This document shows, in pieces, positions 16,324 through 23,465 of a stretch of 30,267 bases of DNA. Below the pieces are notes generated by a model that did not search any database, was not told the origin of the DNA, and saw only the letters and a list, made by a program, of their open reading frames with translations. The DNA lies in the IMG/VR virus record IMGVR_UViG_3300021356_000111, positions 1 to 30,267 of that record; one strand, written 5' to 3'. This DNA is from a virus. Made by a program: the position numbers and the translations under genes. The stretch's first letter is position 1. Every line of letters begins with the position of its first letter.

Positions 16324-17372
16324 TGCTTGGTAAGAATCTTGCACTTGCTGCAGCGGGCAATGCTGGTGGTGGCGGTGCCACAGATATTGCCATGGTTAGC
16401 AACAATAGCCCCTACATTACTGTTTACCCGTACGAGTCAGGAACAGGCTTCGGGACTAAATACTCTAATCCCGCATCTTTACCAGAAAACGAAGCAGCTG
16501 GTGTTGATTTTAGCCCTGATGGTAGTTATTTAGCTGCAGCTCACAACGATGGAGGCAGAGTCTCTGTTTGGCCGTGGTCTTCGTCAGGTTTTGGAACTAG
16601 GTATTCAAACCCAAGCACCTTACCTAACGGAGTTGGACTTTCTGTTGCTTTTTCTCCCGATGGTAATGACATTGCTGTAGGCTATTCGACAGCAAACTAT
16701 ATTTCCGTTTATCCGTGGTCTGCCTCAGGTTTTGGGACTAAGTATTCAGACCCTGGATCAAAGCCCAACGGTGATGGGCGCGATGTTGTATGGTCTCCTG
16801 ACGGCAGCTATATCGCAACGGCTAATGATTCTGGCACCGGTTTACACGTAAATGTTTGGAATTGGTCTTCAGGCTTTGGCACGAAAGTAGCTGCTAAAAA
16901 CCTGGGCACCGGCAGTGACGGCCATAGCGTGGCTTTTAGTCCTGATGGCAATTATATTGCTGCGGCAAGCCAGCTTACTCCATACGTACATGCTTGGCCA
17001 TGGTCAGCTTCAGGTTTTGGCACTAAGTATTCCAACCCTTCTACACTCCCAACCGGAACTGGTCGCAGGGTAGCCTTTAGTCCTGACGGCAATAATCTCG
17101 CCGTAGGTCACAGCAGCAGCCCTTACATCACTGTTTATCCATGGTCAGCTTCAGGATTTGGTACTAAATACTCAAACCCTTCTACAGCTCTACCAAACAC
17201 CGTTCGCGGTGTATCTTGGAGCCCTGATGGAAATGATTTGCTTCTTGGTCACACCAGCAGCCCTTGGATCACTGCATACTCATGGTCAGCTTCAGGGTTT
17301 GGGACTAAGTATGCCAACCCCGCTTCACTTCCAGCAACAAACAGCTATGACATCGCTTTTAAACCCACCTAA
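16323..17372 (+). CDS. Seven-bladed WD40-like beta-propeller protein
   Basis: This 349-residue protein is almost entirely made of repeats of about 45-48 residues. Each has the plan YITVYPWSASGFGTKYSNP, a short PSTLP-type loop, and an AFSPDG-(N/S)-(D/Y)-(I/L)-A-V-G strand. GFGT occurs seven times and the (F/W)SPDG element six times. The seventh strand seems to be shared between the start (DIAMVSNNSPYITVYP) and the end (YDIAFKP), a velcro closure. Only a short Gly/Ala stretch precedes the propeller, and there is no signal peptide. Position after the fibre genes suggests a virion-attached binding domain for a host surface ligand. An enzymatic or signalling role is less likely. Confidence 0.85.
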   Translation: MLGKNLALAAAGNAGGGGATDIAMVSNNSPYITVYPYESGTGFGTKYSNPASLPENEAAGVDFSPDGSYLAAAHNDGGRVSVWPWSSSGFGTRYSNPSTLPNGVGLSVAFSPDGNDIAVGYSTANYISVYPWSASGFGTKYSDPGSKPNGDGRDVVWSPDGSYIATANDSGTGLHVNVWNWSSGFGTKVAAKNLGTGSDGHSVAFSPDGNYIAAASQLTPYVHAWPWSASGFGTKYSNPSTLPTGTGRRVAFSPDGNNLAVGHSSSPYITVYPWSASGFGTKYSNPSTALPNTVRGVSWSPDGNDLLLGHTSSPWITAYSWSASGFGTKYANPASLPATNSYDIAFKPT

Positions 17373-17375
17373 CTC

Positions 17376-17627
17376 ATGAACAAACTCGAAACGCTTCAAT
17401 CTGCTTTGACCGCCCGCAACGATGAAATTGAAGGGTATCAAATCAATATCGATAACTACACCCGCGCTATCGCCAAAATTGACGCTGAGCACGCGGACAA
17501 TCCCGCAATGGTTGATTTTGCTAACAATTTAAAAGAAATGCTTGAGCAGCATAAAACTGAGCAGCTTAAAACTATTATCATCCGTGATGTCATCGCGGAA
17601 CAAATTCCTAAATCAGAGGTATCTTAA
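17376..17627 (+). CDS. Small coiled-coil protein
   Basis: This 83-residue, charged protein (MNKLETLQSALTARNDEIEG) has regular Leu/Ile spacing at its start and in FANNLKEMLEQHKTEQLKTI, which suggests a helical hairpin or coiled coil. It lies between the propeller and an assembly-chaperone-like gene and shares one base with the latter. A chaperone or fibre-attachment role is possible. I do not recognise a family. Confidence 0.6.
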   Translation: MNKLETLQSALTARNDEIEGYQINIDNYTRAIAKIDAEHADNPAMVDFANNLKEMLEQHKTEQLKTIIIRDVIAEQIPKSEVS

Positions 17628-18112
17628 TGTTTTATGTTAAAACTAATTCTGAAGGTCAACTAGAGCGTTACCCATACACGCTCACTGACCTTAGGCGTGA
17701 TCAAAACAACGTCAGTTTTCCTAGGGATATTTCTGACGGAACAGCAGCAGAATACGGTGTTTACCCTGTTACACCGGCAGATCAGCCTGCTGATGATTAC
17801 ACTAAAAATCTAGAGCGTACTGCTGTTCAATCTGGTAACGGTTGGACAGAGCAGTGGACACAAGTCGATGCTTCTGCTGAAGAGATTACTGCTCGTACAG
17901 AAGCCAAAGCTCAAGACATCCGTGCTGAGCGCAACGATCGCCTGACTGCTACTGATTGGCGTGTGATTTACGAAGTAGAAAGGGCAGCTGTAGACGGACT
18001 TGGAGTACAACTCCCAACAGTCTGGTCTGACTACCGTCAAGCCCTTCGGGACGTTCCCTCACAAGCTGGCTTCCCACACAACGTCACCTGGCCTACTGAA
18101 CCTACTACCTGA
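17627..18112 (+). CDS. Tail fibre assembly chaperone-like protein
   Basis: This 161-residue protein ends with a pattern common in phage tail fibre assembly proteins: ERNDRLTATDW, then a spacer, WSDYRQALRDVP, and GFPHNVTWPTEPTT. Its N-terminal half (MFYVKTNSEGQLERYPYTL) looks like the interaction domain of such chaperones. The usual role is to help fold or trimerise fibre proteins without joining the virion. One of few genes here with a recognisable Shine-Dalgarno (AGAGGT about 7 bases upstream). The location just after the fibre module supports the call. Confidence 0.7.
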   Translation: MFYVKTNSEGQLERYPYTLTDLRRDQNNVSFPRDISDGTAAEYGVYPVTPADQPADDYTKNLERTAVQSGNGWTEQWTQVDASAEEITARTEAKAQDIRAERNDRLTATDWRVIYEVERAAVDGLGVQLPTVWSDYRQALRDVPSQAGFPHNVTWPTEPTT

Positions 18113-18120
18113 GAATTATC

Positions 18121-18282
18121 ATGATTGCTCTTATTCGCCCCATTCTTTTCACCTTCCTTGGTTCTACCCAAGTCAAGCGTCTTATTGTCGATCTTCTCAA
18201 AAAACTCGCTGAGGCTACCGACAATACGATTGATGATGAAGCCGTTAAATTTATTGAGAACGGCCTCTTCCCTAACTCATGA
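18121..18282 (+). CDS. Small conserved phage protein with hydrophobic N-terminus
   Basis: This 53-residue ORF encodes MIALIRPILFTFLGSTQVKR, followed by an amphipathic segment with DLLKKLAEATDNTIDDEA, and ends FIENGLFPNS. The first 14 residues are hydrophobic and could anchor in the membrane. Proteins of this look (RPILF, T-DNT-D-D-A, GLF) occur in lysis or tail regions of many phages, but I know no proven function. It overlaps the next gene by 4 bases (ATGA), so translation is probably coupled. Confidence 0.65.
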   Translation: MIALIRPILFTFLGSTQVKRLIVDLLKKLAEATDNTIDDEAVKFIENGLFPNS

Positions 18283-18572
18283 CTATTGATAACGTTTTAA
18301 CTCATCCTGGATACTACAACACTCCAGGGGCTGCATACACTGTTCAGTTACACTCAACTTACACAAGCCAAGCATTGTCTAGTCACTGCCGTAGGATTAG
18401 TCTACACTCTGACGGTCACGACGCTTATTTTAAGTTAAATAACGGAACTGGTGAGCACTACCTTAAAACTGATGAACGTGAGTACATCACTGTACCGGAA
18501 GGATCTACAATCCATGCCAAGCTTGTGTCAAGCAACAGTGGTACTCTTTACATTAGCGAGTATAACTGGTAA
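18279..18572 (+). CDS. Small beta-rich protein of unknown function
   Basis: This 97-residue protein has alternating beta-type sequence: AAYTVQLHSTYTSQALSS, ISLHSDGHDAYFKLNNGTG, then EYITVPEGSTIHAKLVSSNS. The pattern of a variable-looking strand with DAYFK and a late TVPEGS turn resembles small beta-sandwich virion proteins found in several phages, perhaps decoration or fibre-base proteins. It shares overlaps with both neighbours (ATGA upstream, TAATG downstream). No catalytic motif is visible. Confidence 0.65.
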   Translation: MTIDNVLTHPGYYNTPGAAYTVQLHSTYTSQALSSHCRRISLHSDGHDAYFKLNNGTGEHYLKTDEREYITVPEGSTIHAKLVSSNSGTLYISEYNW

Positions 18573-19141
18573 TGACTATTCGGCTAACCGATGTAGTCAA
18601 GTATTACAAAGGGTTGCCGCATCAAGACAAAGCTTTAAAGGCCCTTGAAGAACTCTTAGGAGATGTTGGTCTCTCTGAGTTTCAAGAATGGGTACAGCTG
18701 TGGCGTACACCTGTTACTGAAGAACCTGCTGAGGTGGATGATAACACCTGGGCAGGTATTTTAGTAGCAGCCGCTGCAGCTGGAGCTAAATTTCCTGAAG
18801 TAGTGGCTGCCCAATGGGCACTTGAATCTGCATATGGAACCGCTACAAGCGGTAAGAACAATTATTTTGGAATCAAAGGTACTCCCGGTACAATTAAAAC
18901 TACTTGGGAAGACTATGGAAGTGGTCCTGTGACTATTCAAGCTTCTTTTAAAGATTTCGATACACCTTATGACTGTGTTAAACACCTTGTAGACCAGTGG
19001 TATAAAGACTATAAAACCTACAAGGGTGTTAATAGAGCTACCACAAGAGAGGATTGTGCGTATCTGCTAAAAGCAGAAGGGTATGCTACGGATCCAATCT
19101 ATGCACAGAAATTGATCCGTCTCATGGACCAACATGACTGA
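18572..19141 (+). CDS. Endolysin, glucosaminidase-like
   Basis: This is a 189-residue protein. Residues 55-187 resemble the mannosyl-glycoprotein endo-N-acetylglucosaminidase family: AQWALESAYGTATSGKNNYF with candidate catalytic Glu85, then GIKG, FKDFDTPYDCVKHLV, and a C-terminal KAEGYATDPIYAQKL. This is the typical order in bacterial and phage glucosaminidases that cut peptidoglycan glycan strands. The first 45 residues (YYKGLPHQDKALKALEELL) form a small helical domain that could bind the substrate. No signal peptide is present, so a holin would be needed. The TM protein that follows, which overlaps by 8 bases, is the nearest candidate. Confidence 0.82.
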   Translation: MTIRLTDVVKYYKGLPHQDKALKALEELLGDVGLSEFQEWVQLWRTPVTEEPAEVDDNTWAGILVAAAAAGAKFPEVVAAQWALESAYGTATSGKNNYFGIKGTPGTIKTTWEDYGSGPVTIQASFKDFDTPYDCVKHLVDQWYKDYKTYKGVNRATTREDCAYLLKAEGYATDPIYAQKLIRLMDQHD

Positions 19142-19388
19142 AGCTATTGTATCTGCTGCAGTGGCTGCTGTTGCAGGCGTTGCAGCTCTTACAAACAGAA
19201 TACACACTCGAATTAATAATGTCCATAGCCGTGTATCGGAGATGGACCGACGTATAGATGGCTTTGAACTTCGTGTGGCGTCTTCATATGTTCAAAAAAC
19301 TGACCTTACTGCAGTTCTTGACAAAATGGAAGACCATATGAACCGCATGGAAGAAAAGCTAGATCGAATCATTATGCGAAATGGCTAA
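19134..19388 (+). CDS. Membrane-anchored coiled-coil protein (holin or spanin candidate)
   Basis: This 84-residue protein starts with a hydrophobic segment at residues 4-20 (AIVSAAVAAVAGVAAL). A long charged coiled coil follows: SRVSEMDRRIDGFELRV, then LDKMEDHMNRMEEKLDRII. It overlaps the endolysin gene by 8 bases. One N-terminal TM plus a coiled coil fits an inner-membrane spanin; a short Ala-rich TM next to an endolysin would also fit a holin. I cannot choose between these from sequence. Confidence 0.65.
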   Translation: MTEAIVSAAVAAVAGVAALTNRIHTRINNVHSRVSEMDRRIDGFELRVASSYVQKTDLTAVLDKMEDHMNRMEEKLDRIIMRNG

Positions 19389-19620
19389 CACACGCGCAAG
19401 TGAAGACCAATTTAACGAACTTCACCAGCTTATTACTAAAGAGTTTTTAGAGCGCATTAAAAAAGGTGAGGCAACTACTGCTGATTTGAAAGCAGCAGCG
19501 GATTGGCTTAGTAAAAACGACATCACTGGCATTGCTGTAAGTGATTCTGCACTGAGCAATCTTGCAGACCTTATGCCTACCATTGATTTTGATGCAGTAC
19601 AGAAAGCAGTTAATCGCTAA
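19381..19620 (+). CDS. Candidate small terminase (DNA maturase A-like)
   Basis: This 79-residue protein contains LHQLITKEFLERIKKGEATT followed by ADLKAAADWLSKNDITG. The pattern of a helix ending in RIK-GEAT-ADL, then a helix ending in LSKNDITG, is familiar from small terminase subunits annotated in T7-like phages. That subunit would recognise concatemer DNA and work with the TerL encoded at 21606. In T7 the small subunit gene is also upstream of the large one, but closer. It overlaps its upstream neighbour by 8 bases and the downstream one by one base. The assignment is from memory of the family and is only moderate. Confidence 0.55.
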   Translation: MANTRASEDQFNELHQLITKEFLERIKKGEATTADLKAAADWLSKNDITGIAVSDSALSNLADLMPTIDFDAVQKAVNR

Positions 19621-19904
19621 TGGCTCCTAAAAAACTACCATACAACAAACTGTCTAAAAGTGCGAAGAATTACCGCGACAATGCAGCCGCTCGGCGTCAT
19701 AAAAACGCAGAGAATCGGAAAATTAACAAACGCGAAGACCGAAAAGACTACCGAGCCAAACACAACAAAGCCAGAAGAGACGCAGGAGTCTACGGTAAAG
19801 GAGGCAAAGACTTCTCCCAAACCACGAAAGGCACGTTCGTCCGCGAAGACGCGCAAAAAAACCGTGCAAGAAACCGAAGCAAACTAAGGATTAAAAATGC
19901 CTAA
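19620..19904 (+). CDS. Very basic small protein, possible nucleic-acid binder
   Basis: This 94-residue protein has very high Lys/Arg/Asn content: NYRDNAAARRHKNAENRKIN, then DRKDYRAKHNKARR, GVYGKGGKDFS, and a C-terminal NRARNRSKLRIKNA. Proteins of this type (KxYRxN-AARRxKNA, Y-GKGG-KD, N-R-RNR) recur in cyanophages next to HNH or packaging genes. Function is not established as far as I know. The composition suggests DNA or RNA binding. TAATG coupling links it to the candidate small terminase. Confidence 0.65.
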   Translation: MAPKKLPYNKLSKSAKNYRDNAAARRHKNAENRKINKREDRKDYRAKHNKARRDAGVYGKGGKDFSQTTKGTFVREDAQKNRARNRSKLRIKNA

Positions 19905-20034
19905 TAAAAAGAAAACTCCCCGAGGAGATGCTACTCCCGTCAAAAAGTTTAAAGGCGAGTATATGCCTGTACCGTACGGCCCCACGGAGAAAGCTAAGCG
20001 TAAAAAAGGTAAAAATCGCAAGTACGCTGCCTAA
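19897..20034 (+). CDS. Small basic protein ending RKYAA
   Basis: This 45-residue ORF encodes MPNKKKTPRGDATPVKKF, a central EYMPVPYGPTEKA, and a basic tail KKGKNRKYAA. It has one of the best Shine-Dalgarno sequences in the window (AAGGA, 6 bases before ATG). It overlaps the gene before it by 8 bases and shares one base with the HNH gene (TAATG). Its RKYAA ending is also the ending of the DUF6321-like protein at 176-337. No known domain. Confidence 0.6.
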   Translation: MPNKKKTPRGDATPVKKFKGEYMPVPYGPTEKAKRKKGKNRKYAA

Positions 20035-20363
20035 TGACTCCTCTGCTACCTACTCCTGATCATTACCTATACAACCTAATAACGATGACATCCCCAGAAG
20101 CCAAGCGCCTGTGGAGGCGTGCAATTAAAGAGCACTTCAAATGTCAATGCGTTTATTGTGGAGAAACTTATGATTTACATGAACTTACTCTTGACCACGT
20201 TCACCCTAAGTCTCTGGGTGGAGAAGATCTTACGAGCAACTTGGTACCAGCCTGTACCCATTGTAATCAGGACAAAGGTAGTAGCAACTGGCTAAATTGG
20301 ATGCGTGCTAAATACGGTCTGCATCCCGACAGAGAACAACGAATTATTAACCACATCAACTGA
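20034..20363 (+). CDS. HNH endonuclease
   Basis: This 109-residue protein has a complete HNH / beta-beta-alpha-metal motif. C39-x2-C42 and C74-x2-C77 would bind a structural zinc. D54-H55 (LTLDHVHPKS), N69 (TSNLVPAC) and N78-x2-K81 form the nuclease core. The ATG at 20034 gives TAATG overlap with the previous gene. An in-frame ATG at 20085 would give a 92-residue protein starting MTSPEAKRLW. HNH proteins beside terminases assist packaging cleavage in some tailed phages; others are homing enzymes. Position between the small and large terminase candidates favours the former, but that is inference. Confidence 0.85.
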   Translation: MTPLLPTPDHYLYNLITMTSPEAKRLWRRAIKEHFKCQCVYCGETYDLHELTLDHVHPKSLGGEDLTSNLVPACTHCNQDKGSSNWLNWMRAKYGLHPDREQRIINHIN

Positions 20364-21274
20364 TGGCTAAAATTAAACCGGGCACTCCTCACCCTACTAA
20401 ACGAGGAATGGTGATGGGTAAAAACGGCCGTTATGTGGCTAAATCTACATACAACAAGCAGGTCAAGGCTGCACAATCCAAACCTGCAAGGCAAAACGTT
20501 ACAGGACAAAAAGCCCTGCCTCCCGCTGGTCAATCTGGTGGTAGTAAGCCGCCCAAAGGTACCAAACAACCAGGAACTACACGTAACCAGCCTGGTAACC
20601 GCCGTTCTGCAGCTGCTAGCAAAAAAGCAGGAGCTTCTGCAGGTTCTCGCGGTACTGGTGTAAGGACTGCTGGAGGAAGTCCCACTAGGGTTGGAGGTTC
20701 CGCAGGAGCTGGTCTTGCAAGTGGTGTTGGCCTTGAGATAGCATCAAAAATGGCACAAACCATTGGTAAGCCTGGACAATCTCGGATGTCACGTCTTGGT
20801 GTTCAAGGTCCTGCTAAGCCTAAAGTTAAGGCTAAACCCAAAGCTAAATCATCTCAATCTACTAAGTCTGGGATGACTGCTGCACAGCTTAAAGCTGCAC
20901 AAGACAAAGCTAACAAAGCTCGGAAGGGTGGCAAGATGTCGAACATTCCTGCTTCTAAAGCTGCACCTACACGTAAAAACGTAACTTCTAAGCCTCAAAC
21001 CGTAAAACAACGTGCTTACGCTGCTGACGCTCGTAACAGAGAATACGACAAGCTTCGTAAAGCAGGTAAAACTAAGGAAGCTGAAAAGCTGGGTAGGCAG
21101 ATTGCAGCTGATGCTCGTAAGAAGGCTCCTAAAAACCCATACCGTGCTCCTCAAGGTTCTGAGCGCAAAGATCGTCTGTCTAAGCAAGTCAAAGAACTTA
21201 AAGGCATGGGCAAAAAGAAAAAGAAACAGTCACGTGCTAACCAAGCAGGCTGGCAGGGTAACCGCAACTATTAA
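20363..21274 (+). CDS. Low-complexity, highly basic protein
   Basis: This 303-residue protein starts MAKIKPGTPHPTKRGMVMGK, then becomes rich in Lys, Ala, Gly, Pro, Ser and Thr. It has a short less basic stretch at about residues 112-140 (GLASGVGLEIASKMAQTIGK). A KPKVKAKPKAK tract follows, and the end is GMGKKKKKQSRANQAGWQGN. It is likely to be largely disordered and to bind nucleic acid. A histone-like, packaging-associated or virion-internal protein would all fit. Overlap with the HNH stop (TGATG) suggests coupling. No homologous domain is recognised. Confidence 0.6.
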   Translation: MAKIKPGTPHPTKRGMVMGKNGRYVAKSTYNKQVKAAQSKPARQNVTGQKALPPAGQSGGSKPPKGTKQPGTTRNQPGNRRSAAASKKAGASAGSRGTGVRTAGGSPTRVGGSAGAGLASGVGLEIASKMAQTIGKPGQSRMSRLGVQGPAKPKVKAKPKAKSSQSTKSGMTAAQLKAAQDKANKARKGGKMSNIPASKAAPTRKNVTSKPQTVKQRAYAADARNREYDKLRKAGKTKEAEKLGRQIAADARKKAPKNPYRAPQGSERKDRLSKQVKELKGMGKKKKKQSRANQAGWQGNRNY

Positions 21275-21284
21275 TACATCGTTG

Positions 21285-21310
21285 TGTAAGGCCCTTACAA
21301 GCCCCTACAA
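21285..21310 (+). repeat. Small palindrome and tandem 10-mer before the terL unit
   Basis: The 69-base gap 21275-21343 contains TGTAAG-GCC-CTTACA (21285-21299), a short hairpin, and two adjacent 10-base units, GCCCTTACAA and GCCCCTACAA (21291-21310). There is no T-tract, so a terminator is unlikely. It may be a processing site, or a binding site near the packaging genes. Confidence 0.35.
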
Positions 21311-21343
21311 GACGCTTTAACACGCCCTTAGGTACATCCTATC

Positions 21344-21652
21344 ATGAATGACTTTTTAAAGCCCTCACAGCTCCTTCTAGAGCAGTTTCGTAAAATAGCG
21401 TATGCTGCTCCAAAAAAGTATCGTTGGATTGTTGTGTGGGTGTTGTTGTACATAGAACCTATTTACATCAACCTTGTCGTTCGTGAAACCGTAGATAAGG
21501 CAGTTCAAGAGTATCACGAACAGATGGATGCTCTTGAACCGTCTTTGTTTACTACTGAGTCTAAACCGTCTGAAGTGGAAGGGTTAGACGAACTCCATAC
21601 TTATTATGACCCAACAGCCGGAAACAAAGATCGAGACACAGCTCAAGAATGA
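21344..21652 (+). CDS. Membrane protein upstream of terL (spanin / holin candidate)
   Basis: This 102-residue protein has about 27 N-terminal residues, a clear TM segment at 28-46 (WIVVWVLLYIEPIYINLVV) and an acidic C-terminal half (KAVQEYHEQMDALEPSLF). It overlaps terL by 47 bases. In T7 the gene just before gene 19 is 18.5, the inner-membrane spanin, with 18.7 inside it. Synteny and the single TM fit a lysis protein. The C-terminal part is short for a spanin, so a holin or another membrane protein is also possible. Confidence 0.6.
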   Translation: MNDFLKPSQLLLEQFRKIAYAAPKKYRWIVVWVLLYIEPIYINLVVRETVDKAVQEYHEQMDALEPSLFTTESKPSEVEGLDELHTYYDPTAGNKDRDTAQE

Positions 21653-23366
21653 TTTTAGATATTTCTTGACCGCTGTCTGGACACACCTTAACCTACCTAC
21701 ACCAACTAGAGCACAGCTGTGCATCGCTGAGTACCTTCAACACGGACCGAAACGTTTGCAGATCCAAGCGTTCCGTGGTGTGGGTAAGAGCTGGATTACA
21801 GCAGCTTTTGTGCTATGGACTCTATACAATGACTCTGACAAAAAGATCATGGTAGTATCAGCCTCTAAAGACAGGGCTGATTCTTTCTCCATCTTTTGTC
21901 AACGTCTTATCCTAGAGGTAGAGTGGTTGTCACATTTAAAACCAAAGAATGATGACCAACGGTGGTCTCGTGTTAGCTTTGACGTTGGCCCCGCTAAGCC
22001 CCACCAAGCCCCCTCTGTGAAGTCTGTGGGCATCACAGGTCAGTTGACCGGTTCTCGCGCCGACCTGATGGTCCTAGACGACGTAGAGGTCCCAAACAAC
22101 AGTATGACAGAACTCCAAAGAGAGAAGCTTCTGCAACTGGTTACTGAATGTGAATCTATCCTGACTCCTAAAAAGGAAAGCAGGATCATGTTCCTTGGGA
22201 CACCCCAGACAACCTTCACAATCTACAACAAACTAAGAGAACGTAACTACAAACCGTTTGTGTGGCCCGCTAGGTACCCACGAAAGACAGAAATGTATGA
22301 AGGGTTGCTAGCCCCTCAGCTGGTTAATGACCTAGACCAAACAACAGATAATCTTGTATGGAAACCAACTGACAGCCGGTTTAACGAAAACGACCTGCTA
22401 GAACGTGAAGCAGCAATGGGTCGTAGCAATTTCATGCTACAGTTTATGCTAGACACTAGCTTGTCTGACGCAGAGAAGTTTCCCCTTAAGTTTGCTGATC
22501 TGATTGTCTATCCCATCAACCCTACACAAGGACCAGAAAACATTATCTGGTGTTCTGATCCACGTAACGTTATTAAAGACCTGCCTGCTGTAGGATTGCC
22601 TGGAGACTACTTCTACAGCCCCATGCAGACGCAAGGAGACTGGGCTGAGTACCAAGAGACCATCTGCTCCGTTGACCCCTCTGGTAGGGGCACAGACGAG
22701 ACAGCAGCAGTGTACATCTCACAACTTAACGGTTTTCTTTATGTCCATGCAGTACGGGCTTACAGAGACGGATACAGTGACAACACACTTCTAGATATTC
22801 TTAGAGGCTGTAAGAAATACAAAGCTACTAAGCTTATTGTAGAGACAAACTTTGGTGATGGTATCGTAGCAGAATTGTTTAAGAAACATCTCATCCAAAC
22901 CAAACAAGGCATTGACGTAGAAGAAGTACGAGCAACTGTCCGTAAAGAAGACAGAATCATTGATGCCTTAGAACCAATCATGAATCAACATAGGCTTGTG
23001 GTTGACCCTAAGATTATTGAATGGGATTACAGATCTAACCCTGATGCTCCCCCTGAGTCACGACTCCTTTACATGCTCTTCTATCAGATGAGTAGAATGT
23101 GTAAAGAAAAAGGTGCCGTTAAACATGATGACAGATTAGATGCCCTAGCTCAAGGTGTAAAATACTTTACAGATGCCATGAGCATCTCAGCTAATCAAGA
23201 GATCATTAGACGTAAAAATGAAGAGTGGAATGACCTCCAACAGGCTTGGATAGATGACCCACAATCAGCTGCTAATCACATGGTTTTAGGCATGTCTTTA
23301 GGTCAAAGACAAGAAGCTAGAGGAAAAGCTAAAAACTCAGTCCCTACCTGGGTTTCTCTTAATTAA
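21606..23366 (+). CDS. terL: Terminase large subunit (T7 gp19-like)
   Basis: This 586-residue packaging motor has the length of T7 gp19 (586 aa). Walker A is FRGVGKSW at residues 56-63. Walker B is LMVLDDVE, with the acidic pair at 158-159. The nuclease domain opens with ICSVDPSGRGTDETAA (metal-binding Asp), has IVETNFGDGIV, and closes with VKHDDRLDALAQG. It pumps concatemer DNA into procapsids and cuts genome ends. All key residues seem intact. It overlaps the upstream membrane-protein gene by 47 bases. A phage-promoter-like sequence and an intrinsic terminator follow its stop. Confidence 0.95.
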   Translation: MTQQPETKIETQLKNDFRYFLTAVWTHLNLPTPTRAQLCIAEYLQHGPKRLQIQAFRGVGKSWITAAFVLWTLYNDSDKKIMVVSASKDRADSFSIFCQRLILEVEWLSHLKPKNDDQRWSRVSFDVGPAKPHQAPSVKSVGITGQLTGSRADLMVLDDVEVPNNSMTELQREKLLQLVTECESILTPKKESRIMFLGTPQTTFTIYNKLRERNYKPFVWPARYPRKTEMYEGLLAPQLVNDLDQTTDNLVWKPTDSRFNENDLLEREAAMGRSNFMLQFMLDTSLSDAEKFPLKFADLIVYPINPTQGPENIIWCSDPRNVIKDLPAVGLPGDYFYSPMQTQGDWAEYQETICSVDPSGRGTDETAAVYISQLNGFLYVHAVRAYRDGYSDNTLLDILRGCKKYKATKLIVETNFGDGIVAELFKKHLIQTKQGIDVEEVRATVRKEDRIIDALEPIMNQHRLVVDPKIIEWDYRSNPDAPPESRLLYMLFYQMSRMCKEKGAVKHDDRLDALAQGVKYFTDAMSISANQEIIRRKNEEWNDLQQAWIDDPQSAANHMVLGMSLGQRQEARGKAKNSVPTWVSLN

Positions 23367-23372
23367 CACCTC

Positions 23373-23397
23373 TAATCCGACACTACTACAGGGGGAG
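23373..23397 (+). promoter_or_regulatory. T7-like phage RNA polymerase promoter candidate after terL
   Basis: The 25 bases start TAATCCGACACTAC and end ACAGGGGGAG. The T7 consensus has TAATACGAC, a short A/T/C stretch, and ATAGGGAGA, so both halves agree with one extra spacer base. T7 has promoter phi-OR at this place, just after gene 19. A copy with two mismatches lies at 28720-28744 in the polymerase gene. Confidence 0.55.
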
Positions 23398-23411
23398 TGG
23401 TGCCCTCCTGT
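23388..23411 (+). other. Hairpin at the predicted transcript start
   Basis: ACAGGGGG (23388-23395) pairs with CCTCCTGT plus one further C (3' arm 23404-23411), with one G-T pair and an 8-base loop. A transcript begun at the GGGGG would fold at once. It may protect the 5' end or act in RNA processing. Confidence 0.4.
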
Positions 23412-23430
23412 GTGGAAAAAGCGGTCAAAG

Positions 23431-23465
23431 GAAGGAGAGAATGACACAATTTTCTCCTTCTTTTT
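23431..23465 (+). terminator. Strong intrinsic terminator after terL
   Basis: GAAGGAGAGAA (23431-23441) pairs with TTTTCTCCTTC (23450-23460), an 11-pair stem with one G-T pair and an 8-base loop, followed by TTTTT. It marks the end of the late transcription unit on the + strand, before thyX. Confidence 0.85.
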
